From assembly GCA_050084515.1 (NCBI GenBank), contig CM114272.1, positions 58,962,001 through 59,026,000 of the forward strand: a stretch of 64,000 bases of DNA, in the 5' to 3' direction. A program made the position numbers and the translations under genes. Positions 54,924 through 64,000 of this stretch are shown piece after piece (position 1 is the stretch's first letter; every line of letters begins with the position of its first letter). This DNA is from Blasia pusilla (lineage: Eukaryota > Marchantiophyta > Marchantiopsida > Blasiales). The notes under the pieces were generated by a model. The model was not told the DNA's origin. It ran no database searches and worked only from the letters and a program-made list of their open reading frames with translations.

Positions 54924-56637
54924 TGTCATGTCTCTTAGGATAGATTCGCGAGATCTAGTGGAGCGCCTTCGGAGATACTGGAGGACAGCCTCAAGAGGTC
55001 GAGGATAACTTGCTGTGGCCACGGGTAACCTGAGAGAACAAGTTTTCACTTCCTTTCGGCTCATTTGGAGCCATATAGAAAAACTTACTATTTTGGGTAA
55101 GTTTCCACTTGGAGTATAATTGACTTTCCACTTTTGGAAGTAACCCTTGACCCGCTACAGTAGGTCAAGAGCTAAGGAGATGATTTGCATAGGTTACCGA
55201 GGAGAGAGCTTGGGAGAGGGAAGGGAGTATACCTTCAAGAGAGAGAAAGCTTGAGTGTTCATTCTCTCTTTGTTGAACCTTTTGGCATGAGGCGGCGAAG
55301 CTATGGTCCTCCTTGCCTTGTGTGTGTAACCTAGGCCTCTCATTAGGAGATTGGGATTGGTTTGAGATGAGAGAGAGTGCACACCATGGAGAGCTTAGTG
55401 TGAGATGTGATGTGAGGGATCGTATACCCCGTTTACTAATTCATGGGAGTGCTCACTGGAGCAAGAGCCGCTCAATTTTGCCGATTCCTTTGTTGATTTT
55501 TCGTATGAGAGAGTGGCACGCGGGAGTGATGCCAAAATTTGGTTAGAAATTGAGTATGGGGGAGGTTTACCCCATGCCGGTGCTCTCGGGAGTATCTTGT
55601 AGCTTGCTAGTTGTTGTGTTTACAAGTTTGCAATTTCCGTTGGGAGAAATTAGCGCGAAAGCGCTGTTGAATTTTTCGTATGAGTGCATATTGAAGGGCT
55701 GCATGATAGTCCCTATCACTTTTTATTGGAAGGTCAAATGAAGAAACCAATTGACATTTTGTAGATTAGAAAGTTGTGCACGTTATGGAAGAAATAGTGC
55801 GCGATTTGAACATGTGAGTAGGAAGTTATTATCATTTTTGCGAAGCTGCCATAGCCACTAAGTGAGGAAGGAGCAAATTTTGAAATTCTTGGTAACTTCT
55901 TAGTTGAGATAGAAAAATTAAAAATCTTTTCTTATTGGGGAAAGGACCAGTGAAACTTAGGATCTTGAGGTTAAAGTAAATGGAAACTTTATTTAGTCGG
56001 TGTTGATCCAATATTTATGGGGCTTAGTGGAATATAAGTCAAATATGAGTAATTTTAGTGAGTTGACCCTTAGTTGAACAAGTTAGTGGAGTGGGAAAAA
56101 AAAAAAACTTTGACTTTTTAAATAAGGTCAAAATAGAACCATTTTTACCCCCATGAAAGATATCATAATTACTATTGACTTTCACCGTCCATGCGGGCCA
56201 TTCTTACTTTGTCCGTTGGCCGTCGTCGACGGCGTTCTTCACCATTGTTGATTGGACGGAGACCTTTTTGGAGTCATGGGGTCACCATTTCTTTGCATGT
56301 TTGCTATGTTGTGGTTGCTAGCCGCTCGATAACAATCGAGTACCGCGTTGCGCCGCCGATTGCCGCGCCGTGCCGCTTGTGGCCGCACCGTACCGTCTCC
56401 ATCACGGAGCCACACCATCATTGTGGAGCAGATCGTGTTTTTTTTATTGAGGAGGGTATGCCGCTGAGTGCTGTGCCGTGTCGTTTGTAGTCGTGTTTCA
56501 TGCCGCAAGTGCCGCACCGTACCGTTGGACCCGCACCGCACACTGAGGAGATTTTGGAGCAAAGTCAGTACCATAGGAGTACGTCTTGTAGCTTGAAGGA
56601 GTTTGTCTTCACGGCCGAGTTGGGGTCGAGATTTGCA
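54924..56637 (+). repeat. LTR-M copy 3: 5' LTR of element C
   Basis: Starts TGTCATGTC and reaches about GATTTGCA at 56,637. Uninterrupted version of the copy split by copia and D, so it serves as an empty-site reference for both. A 3' end up to 56,665 cannot be excluded because no second LTR of C is in view. Confidence 0.75.
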
Positions 56638-57216
56638 GTTGCTGAAGAGCAACATCAACATTTGTGGTCAAGTTATCCATTCTGGTCTTTTGCCCTGCAC
56701 GTGTGAGGGAATTTCGGATATTGGGCAATTATTTGGGGATATTGAGTTTCTTACAAATGTTGAGAGCATCGTTGATATATGGGTTTAGGGGACATAGACT
56801 TGTGTGGGATGTCCAGAGTTGAGGGTATGTTTTGTCGATGACACGACACGGCAGTAGCCAATTTTCCGCACCATGCCGCTTGTTGCCGCACAACACACAT
56901 CTTAGTGAGAGAGTGTAGGTGAGTGTCGCCTGTTTAGTTTGAGTGACTGAGTGATTACTTGCGAGGTTGAGAGTGATCATGTAAGAGGGGCACGAAGGTC
57001 ATCACGGCGTCCTTTTGAGACTTTGAGAGGCAAGGAGATGGACTTGAGAGTAGCTCTAGAGGATTTACGTGGAGTGGCGCGAGGTTTTGAGGGTCCCCAC
57101 GTGAGAGACCACCTCGATCTCCTTCTGTATCGTCTTTAGACAAGGAGGAGAGTGTAGAGGAGTGTGTTACTGCATCACCACACATAGTTAGTGGTCCTAC
57201 CGCGTAGGAGTACGAG
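56638..57216 (+). other. Element C: leader with hairpin at its start
   Basis: Begins with the hairpin GTTGCTgaagAGCAAC. No TGG-type tRNA primer site directly at the LTR edge; a TGGTCAAGTTATCC at about 56,666 is a possible alternative. Shared with element A's leader. Confidence 0.55.
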
Positions 57217-58180
57217 ATGGACGACCAGCGTAGAGGACCGCGTAGGTTTTCGGGTACTATAGGCACTCTAGAGTTACACCACTTCATTGCGGAGTTTAGG
57301 AGTTGGTGTAACTCACAACGGGCTAGGAACTCTAGAGAGGTCAACCCGTTTACAGCATGGAACGGTATGTTCCAGCACCTAGAGGGGGCACGGATGGACG
57401 ATTACTATGAGTTCTGCCACAGATATGCCCAGGAGATTGAGGCATGACGACTCTACTATGATCCACACTATCTGTCATGGACGGAGCCGTTCCCAGATGA
57501 AAAGGAGAAGTCAAGAGAGTCTACTTCCTCTTCCACCAGTGATGTTTTAGGAGGGGTAACTCGCACTAGAGCAGTTGCACTATCCAGTCGGGTTTGTCCC
57601 AAGTTCAACCCCGTGGTTGAGTTTTTAGTTGAGTTGCGGACGAGCTACCAAGGGGTACAGACGGAGAAATTGTGGAGCATCCACAACTTCCAGAAGCACC
57701 CGGGTGAGAGTTTGCATGAAGCCTACACTCACTTACGCCATTTGATTAACATCACTCAGGGCGTGACAAAGTGGTCTTATTGGGGGACGAGGAGCTGGAG
57801 TTGTCCGAGGGGTTGGTGGAGTTTCCCGTGGAGGAGGTAGAGTCCCACCACCTAGACGCATCGCGGGAGACGTCAGGCATGAGGTTGGAATGACTGCTCA
57901 GATATAGCAGCTACAACAACAGATTTCCGCTATGGCATTGAGGTTACCCAATGCCGGATCCGTGGTATTAACATCTTATGGAGCAGCCAAAGATATGGAG
58001 GGTCCTGGTTGGATGTGCGGGGTTGCCTAGATGGAGGCCGCCACGGTTGTTAAGCATGGACCAGCCGAAGAGTTGGATCCACGGTGAGGGGAAGCCAGGA
58101 AACAAACAAGACTTCCTCAGTCTTTCACGTTGTCTAAGGCGATGAGGACCCTATCGAAGGGTCCTGATCAAATTTCCCGA
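57217..58180 (+). pseudogene. Element C: gag, knuckle region lost
   Basis: MDDQRRGPRRFSGTIGTLEL (57,217), HHFIAEFRSW, FTAWNGMFQHLEGARMDDYY, RVCPKFNPVVEFLVEL, and ESLHEAYTHLRHLINITQG (to about 57,765) follow the B gag closely. TGA at 57,445 replaces Trp. After INITQG the sequence jumps to the Gly/Arg-rich tract (57,785-57,860), so the end of the capsid domain and both zinc knuckles are deleted. A LRLPNAGSV block (about 57,945) is shared with A. Confidence 0.78.
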
Positions 58181-58399
58181 TGTTGTTGGTGTGCATACAT
58201 GGAGGGAAATAGGAGAAGTGAGTTGGACGACTCCTATTGTTGAGGCTCAGGAGGAGCATGCGTCGAGCATGTTGTTGGGGGCGGCCACTGTTGTGTACCG
58301 CGCTCTTTTATTTTCTTGCTATGACGTTGGGAGGTACGTCCGCCGAGGTTTTTTTGACTGGCCGCTAAGTTATATGAGCATGGAGATGGAATTCTTGCA

Positions 58400-58950
58400 A
58401 CACGTTAAGAGGTGATTGCAGAGGAAGTAATGGACCTGTCCTTGGAGCTGATGCTGGGGCCTTCCACTTCAGATTCATGGCAGGTTGCGGCAGCTAGGAT
58501 GGCGGAGATGCGTGCTAGACCCGTGATAGAGTGTGCCATAGTTGCTCGTGGTGTTTTATTACTAGATAACCGGGGAGAGGTCTTTCAGTTGGTGAGTTTA
58601 GGAGGTAGAGTTTTTAGTCTGCAGCGTATCTTGTTGAATTCGGGAGCGCAACCCCTGATGTTGGGAAAAGCGGCATTGAGAGGATTAGGCTTGACGAGAG
58701 CCAATGTGTAGCGTTGTCCATTCAGGATACAGACATCCTTGGGTGGAATGAGAACCACATATTTTATCACCCGACAGGAGGTCATGGTGAGGATTTGCCC
58801 AAGATATCCTATAGATGAGTCCGTGGTGCAAGCCAAGGCAATCGTGATTGATGCAAAGTCCTACGACGTCTTGGTTGGTGGAGGAGTGTTGTACCCAATT
58901 GGATTTTCCTTGGATTATTGGGAGGAGTCAGCGTCTTAGAGACTAGGATG
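58400..58950 (+). pseudogene. Element C: retropepsin
   Basis: The shared lead-in LLDNRGEVFQLVS (about 58,558-58,600) is followed by ILLNSGAQPLMLGKAALRGL (about 58,627-58,690). The catalytic Asp of DSGA is Asn, which should abolish activity. YDVLVGGGVLYPIGFSLDYW (about 58,862-58,920) is the second conserved block. Stops at 58,709 and 58,937. Confidence 0.8.
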
Positions 58951-59340
58951 GTAGTCCGGTGATGTACAACTTTGTTCATTATCCTTTCGATTCACAGGTG
59001 GAGTGATGGAGCGACGGCCAAGAGAGATGACGACTTTAGCAGCATTTAGCAGCGCCATCACTTGGCCTTTTGATTTGATTGAGGGGCATGTCCATGCAAA
59101 CCACACCCCCACACTTGACACTTCTAGTGAGAGGAGTGTTGTGGTAGCCGCATCATTTCGTGGAGAGGTGCAGCAGTGGGGCTCGAGTGAGGAGCTCCAA
59201 TGTTTGGCTGATAAGCATGTACAGACGGCGTGGAGTGAGGCGTTTGCACCTGAGCATGACGGGTCAGAGGAACCCGAGGTATCCAAGAGTGCTACTATGA
59301 CCCCTTTGGACAAGACCCCAATTGTGTGGTGCATCCGAGA
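58951..59340 (+). pseudogene. Element C: protease-DNMT linker
   Basis: TTLAAFSSAITWPFDLIEGH, EELQCLADKHVQTAWSEAFA and PLDKTPIVW are shared with A. Open from 59,003 into the DNMT (to 59,425), which shows directly that linker and DNMT are in one frame. Confidence 0.75.
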
Positions 59341-60255
59341 GGCGGGTATTCACGTGTTGGATGTCTTTGGAGGGATCAATATTGGTTTAGCTGCTGTTTT
59401 GCAGGCAAGAGTGCGTGTGCAATAGTACATGTACGTTGATATTGATGATGTTGCGAGATGCGCTTCACTTCACCATGTGGCACAATTACTCCTCCGATTT
59501 CCCAACTTGTGGTTTGCGTCTGCCATCCACAGTTACCAGAGTTCCCTACCGAGGGACATTTCATTGTTGGGGGCACAGGACTTGGAGCGGGTAAGGACCA
59601 TAGATTTGGTCATTGCTAGTTGGTTGTGTCAAGGCCAATCGAGTGTTGGACGAGGTAGCGGGTTAGTTGACTCTCGGTCCAAGTTTTTTTGGGAGATAAT
59701 GCGGATCTTGCGACACTTACAGGTGCATCTGTCTCGTTCTCTAGGATACCTTTTGGAGAATGTGCCAATTTTGGGCGATTCAAGATCCCGCATGGTGACG
59801 AGTGTACATCACGTGCGCGCATGGATCGGCTCGGTAGTGTTGTTGGATGCGGCTAGTGTAGGTTCATGAGCACATCGCCCGCGTCTTTGGCGGACCAACT
59901 TGGTGCCAAATGAGGTTTTGCGAAGGATGAATTTGAGAGTGGAGCACCCCTCCCATTTGTTGGTGGATTCTATTATGGATCCAGGTCGTCAATCACAGGA
60001 AGTACGGCACGATGATCAACCTTCCTTGACTATGGTCAACAGGATTGGCATGCGACGGGCAGTGTTTCCTACATTGGTGAGTTTTTGTGCTTCCTATGCA
60101 TTCAAGAAGGCCGGGCTTGGCTTGGTTTGTGATGACCAGATATAGCAGTTAGTGGAGCCCAACGTCGATGAGCGAGAGCAAGCGATGGGATTCCCCAAAG
60201 GAGTGACGGAAGTACCGTCACTATCAGAGGCATCCAGACGTCATATCTTGGGTTA
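59341..60255 (+). pseudogene. Element C: cytosine-C5 DNA methyltransferase domain, truncated
   Basis: Motif I VLDVFGGINIGLAAVLQ (about 59,358-59,405), then a TAG at 59,423. Motif IV reads IASWLCQGQS, with Pro changed to Leu but the Cys codon kept at 59,627-59,629. Motif VI YLLENVPILG (about 59,748-59,778), a motif VIII-like PRLWRTN (about 59,880-59,900), motif IX VEPNVDEREQAMGF (about 60,156-60,196). The domain ends at RRHILG where A and B have motif X GQAMDLN, because foreign DNA starts at 60,256. Stops at about 59,866 and 60,143. Linker and start of DNMT are in one frame. Confidence 0.85.
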
Positions 60256-61925
60256 GGGTCCGATGAAATCTGCAATCAGCCGTGCTTCATCCAAACAGCC
60301 ATACTCATGATTTTGATACAGACTGGTTTAATAGCAAGAGAAAATATACACAAGGATTCCCAAATTGTGTGATCTCCTTATTGATCACCCCTAACCCACT
60401 CTTCAAGAGAGAATCCAGGCTCAATACATACACGTTGTCGTGTCGAGAGCCTTTCTTCGAGTAAGGGCGGGCCTTCTAGCTGCGGCAGACGTGGTCGATG
60501 CAAGGTGAACTCTCTAAGAAGTTCTCTTTTTTCAATATAAAATTATTATGTACACTCTCCATTCTCTCACGACAGGTATCACAAATAGAAGTATCGAGGC
60601 GATCACTTCTTCGTAACATTGGACCCCAAAATTCCTAACTATAAAATCCCTATAAACTACTTTATGCTTGTACACGAGGAAGATAGCACAACTAATCTTA
60701 AACCCTACTTGAGCAGGCCTAGTGACGTCCATGGATCGCTATATAAGGACATACAAAGTATAATCCTATGTCCTTCCATACGCGACGATAGGAAGAATCA
60801 CCGGAGTTGGAGATTGCATGACTTGGTTCATGAACACCTCCCCAAAGTGATAAACTAAATAACGAATCAACCAATGCCTATCTACAAAGAGTACCTTGAC
60901 ATGGTAAGGATTGAGGAAAAGAAAGTCGGGCACAACTCGTTCTCCACCCCTATCCTTGCTTGATAGACATTCTCTACTCTCCTCAAGAATGGGCTTTGGT
61001 GAAATTATTCTTCCAAGAGGGGTAATCCACTCTCATTGGGAAAATAACAAGCCAAAATACTATTTTAGTATGACTAAACTCCTCTAAGGTGACAAACCTC
61101 TCATCTCCACACACACCACACTCTAGAAACCTCTCGAAGAATAGATCATGGTCAAGTTACTCTCCCAAGAGGGATGATCCAGTCTCATTGGAAGAGCAAG
61201 CAATCCCAAACCCATACACTCAAATGTGATACGAGAGACTCAAGATGTGAAATAGAAGGTGATGAACCTTTGAAGGTCCCTCCTTTTTATATACTCACAA
61301 GGGATCCACAAGAGTATGAAATAGAACTAATCTTATCTTGTGCCACATGGTTTCCTCTCAAGGCTTAGTCAATGTTTGACACAAATAAATTTTCTCTTAT
61401 CTCTTCCAAAATATCCTCTTTTACCCACTTGATATTTTCCAAATTATCCCAACTACCCTAGCCACCAACCAAGACTACTTTTGCTTTTCATTAAAGCACC
61501 AACCTCACTACTTTACTTTTATAAAGTCATCTTTTATTTATTACCTCTTTTCCTAAAGTTGGGCCGGCATAAAAAAGACACCGAGGTATATCCCCCTAGG
61601 CATCTCCATGGGTGACTTGTACACACACGTCACCTTCCTCCTAGCAGGTCACTATCCACCTGTAGAACACACTTGCTAGCTCCCTAACAATTACACATGT
61701 GGTCCCCTCATGAGACCAACTAACCCACAACCCTATAGATCCAAGTGGATCCATAAATGGCTAGGAAGGTCAACCTCTCTAAGGTTGCCACTCCTCATAA
61801 AGAGAAGGGTGACCTAAACTGGTAGGTCAACTCCTAAGAGTAGGTCACATATGACCTCTCAAAATAGGAAAGTACAAGATCCCTCTAAGGCATCGATACT
61901 ATCTCATGTTACGTCTCATCTACCA
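60256..61925. mobile_element. Insertion of about 1.67 kb in element C (contains repeat R1)
   Basis: Element similarity stops after CTTGGGTTAGG and resumes at about AGTTATAGGAG before RT. The motif X and connector region (about 340 bp in B) is missing, so this is insertion plus deletion or replacement. No coding domain inside. 61,140-61,585 is copy 2 of repeat R1. It may be a solo LTR, but terminal repeats and a target duplication were not identified. Confidence 0.6.
61140..61585 (+). repeat. Dispersed repeat R1, copy 2
   Basis: Same orientation as and similar to 35,241-35,665. Lies in the insertion within element C. Confidence 0.7.
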
Positions 61926-61929
61926 TGAC

Positions 61930-62760
61930 AAGTTATAGGAGTTTTTTTGCATTTAGCATGTATGATTTGGGTACACTCAAGGGTCCAAGGATCCGCATTG
62001 AGTTTTCGAGTGACACGCCGATCTTCCGATGACCATATAGGTACAGTGATATGGAGAAGGCTGTGATTCAGAGTAGGAGCCAAGACTTGGTTGGAGCCGG
62101 ACTAGTGGAGATGTCGCTTGGAGAGTATGCATTTGCCACTATCATGCCCACCAAGAAGGATCTGCATGACAATTGGACGAATTGGCGGATATGTGGAGAT
62201 TACCAACCTATCAATCGACAGACAAAGTTTGATAGGTACGCCATGCCCACCCCTCAGGAGATCTTTGATGCTATTGGGCATGCAAAGATCCTCGAGCCGG
62301 ATATCATCAGCTACATATCAGATTAAAGCATAGGCAGAAGACGGAAATTGGGCATCGATCCTCACCGGAAGGATTTCTTGTATTAGTGGCGGTTCTTACC
62401 ATTTGGGTTAAAGAACGCCCCGGTGGAGTTTCAGAGGGTCATGGATAAGGTCTTGGCAGGTCTAGATTTTGCTAGGTGTTATATTGATGATATCATAGTC
62501 TGTAGCGCCACGGTTGAGGAGCATGAGCGAAATCAAATGGAGGTGTTACGACGATTGCAGTTACATGGGCTGACGCTACATCCAAGCAAGTGTTAGTTCT
62601 TCTACAACAAGATTGAGTACCTAGGTCATACGATATACCCAAGGGGCCTTGGTGTACATCAGACAAAGGAAGAGGCTATTTCACGCATTCCACGCCCTAC
62701 AGATGTGAGTCGAGTTCATGCATTCATGGGATTGGCAAACTTCTATTGATGATACGTTAA
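61930..62760 (+). pseudogene. Element C: reverse transcriptase
   Basis: YRYSDMEKAVIQSRSQDLVG, MPTKKDLHDNW, RICGDYQPIN and DRYAMPTPQEIFDAIG are open to about 62,326. After a frameshift, FLPFGLKNAPVEFQRVMDKV and RCYIDDIIV follow (YIDD 62,480-62,491), then the LHPSK and YLGHTIYP blocks. The FSTLDL block is shortened (ILEPDIISYIS). A TAG stands near 62,382 where a Gln-Trp is expected. Confidence 0.85.
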
Positions 62761-63380
62761 GGGTTTCAGTTTGATAACGAAGCCGCTAACCGTGCTGATC
62801 AAGGTGGATCAGGAGTGGCATAGGAGGGATGAGGAGGAGAGAGCATTTCAGCTCCTCAAGGATAGGCTGACAATGTTGCAGAGGCGAAGTATAGTTCGTA
62901 TGAGGGTGAGAGCTTGGTTGCAGTGTGGGCTGTGGAGCATTCAGGTGTTATTTATTCGGCCACCCCTTTACCATTATTACTAATCTTGAGCCACTTAACT
63001 AGTTGATGGAGTCCGACAAGCTTACAGGGAAGATTGCAAGATGGGCTCTTTTATTGCAGGAGTACGACTTCCAAGTGGTGCATAGATCCAAGATGCTCAA
63101 CCATGATGCAGATGGTTTGAGCCGTAACCTATATCCGAGTCAGCGAGATGCAATTGGAACTCGTTGGCATGGCGAGAGTGATGAGGAGTTGGTGCCAAGA
63201 TGGCACGCGTCAGCGTATCCATACTTGTTGGCTATGAAGAGCCAGGTTATTGAGACTTTGATGGCGAGGTCTGATGGAGAGTCCTTCGATCCAGAGGCTA
63301 GTGAGGAAACAATAGGTGGTCGAGATATTCACGATGATGGAGTAATCTTGGAGTACGTGCATATTGGCAACGTCACGAGC
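62761..63380 (+). pseudogene. Element C: RNase H (truncated) and spacer
   Basis: The start of RNase H (first acidic motif) is deleted: the RT tail EEERAFQLLKDRLTM runs straight into the RSIVRMRVRAW region, equivalent to the SRYSSYEGE part of B. The end FQVVHRSKMLNHDADGLSRN (about 63,068-63,126) is clear. Spacer shared with B (RDAIGTRWHGESDEELVP). Confidence 0.75.
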
Positions 63381-64000
63381 ACTAGGGGTACTAGAGATTG
63401 GATCCTACAGCGAGCCAGACGGTTCCGGTGGGAGGAGACACATGTGTTGCGAGTGAGAGAGGATGATAGAGTGCATGTAGTGCCTCATCCTTTGTAGAGA
63501 GCACGTTTGGTGCATCATGCCCACGAGGAGTTGGGTCGTTTTGGAGTGAAGCGGACGTACAACTTGCTCCAGATTCAGTATTGGTGGCGAGGCATGCAGA
63601 CTGACGTCCAGCAGTTTGTTGCCAGATGCATGGTGTGTGATCGATTCCAAGCATCGTTCAATGCTCTGACTCCACACTTGCATCCACTTTCGATCATGGG
63701 TTTAGGTTATAGATGGAGTTTGGATTTTGCAGGACCTTTCTCTTTGACGGAGCGCCATAGTCATTATGTGTTGGTCATGGTCAAGCATTTATCAAAGTGG
63801 ATAGAGTTAGTTGCATTTCCTGACAAAGCGAGTGAGGGAGTAGCATATGCCTTCCTGGATCGAGTGCTGAGTCATTAGAGCGCACCAGTTGAGGTGTTGA
63901 CAGACCAGGGTACAGAGTTTCACGGGGAGTTTGAGGCCTTGTGTGATTAGGCGCTGATCGACCACCACACCACTTCGAGAGATCATCCTAAGGCGGATGG
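63381..64000 (+). pseudogene. Element C: integrase, 5' part to window end
   Basis: HHAHEELGRFGVKRTYNLLQ and CMVCDRF form the zinc domain (about 63,507-63,650). The core has GYRWSLDFAGPFSL (first Asp) and VLTDQGTEFHGEFEAL (second Asp, intact here where B has a stop). The window ends at SRDHPKADG, just before the Glu. Stops near 63,876 and 63,947. Confidence 0.88.

Larger units (their letters stand above)
54924..64000 (+). mobile_element. Ty3/gypsy element C, DNMT-bearing lineage (runs off the right end)
   Basis: LTR of about 1.7 kb, leader, gag, protease, linker, DNMT, an insertion, RT, RNase H and integrase on the plus strand, with the window ending in the integrase core. It is the same subfamily as element A (shared LTR-M, leader and proteins). 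Stops, frameshifts and at least two large internal losses (knuckle region in gag, DNMT motif X) show decay. Whether it ends with a PHD finger lies beyond the window. Confidence 0.88.

Overview
The window is plant nuclear DNA made almost entirely of nested, decayed LTR retrotransposons. The evidence is Ty1/copia and Ty3/gypsy polyproteins of plant type, long AT-rich spacers, GT-AG-like junctions in the one gene-like stretch, and no bacterial operon features. I infer a streptophyte, probably a non-flowering land plant; the species cannot be named from the sequence. No tRNA, rRNA or CRISPR feature could be supported.

The most notable content is a Ty3/gypsy lineage present three times. Element A is on the minus strand: internal region 1-4,668, 5' LTR about 14,297-16,033, 3' part outside the window. 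Element B is on the plus strand, 4,669-14,292, and is nested inside A. Element C is on the plus strand, 54,924-64,000, and runs off the right end. In all three, a cytosine-C5 DNA methyltransferase (DNMT) domain with conserved motifs I, IV, VI, VIII and IX (X in A and B) lies between the retropepsin and the reverse transcriptase. B, the only copy whose 3' end is in the window, also ends its integrase with a PHD finger, a histone-tail reader. The lineage order is gag with two zinc knuckles and an RGG-like tract, protease, linker, DNMT, RT, RNase H, integrase, PHD finger. All copies carry stops and frameshifts. The catalytic PCQ motif is intact only in A (PYQ in B, LCQ in C).

Layout. 1-16,033: A with B nested at its LTR/leader boundary. 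B's ends look circularly permuted, as if a two-LTR circle had been the integrated form. 16,034-17,180: AT-rich spacer. 17,180-22,990: the only single-copy-like, GC-richer stretch, with a TATA box and a candidate first coding exon on the minus strand at 22.4 kb. 23,000-35,240: AT-rich and largely featureless, with one GC-rich MITE-like repeat, a hairpin cluster and scraps of decayed coding sequence. 35,770-48,892: an old LTR of the A/C type (LTR-M, minus), split by a Ty1/copia element (36,511-41,486, TSD TAATC) and an older Ty3/gypsy element D (43,054-48,269, TSD CTCTT), plus an unidentified insert of about 1 kb. 48,893-54,923: a GC-rich repeat patch, an unclassified decayed coding region of about 3.5 kb ending in a RING-like Cys/His finger, and AT-rich spacer. 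54,924-64,000: element C, whose DNMT end is replaced by an insertion of about 1.67 kb.

How the parts would work together when intact: the usual LTR-element machinery copies and integrates the element. The added DNMT could methylate element or target DNA, and the PHD finger could steer integrase to chromatin with a given H3 tail state. The pairing of a DNA-methylation writer with a histone reader is inference from domains, not demonstrated activity.
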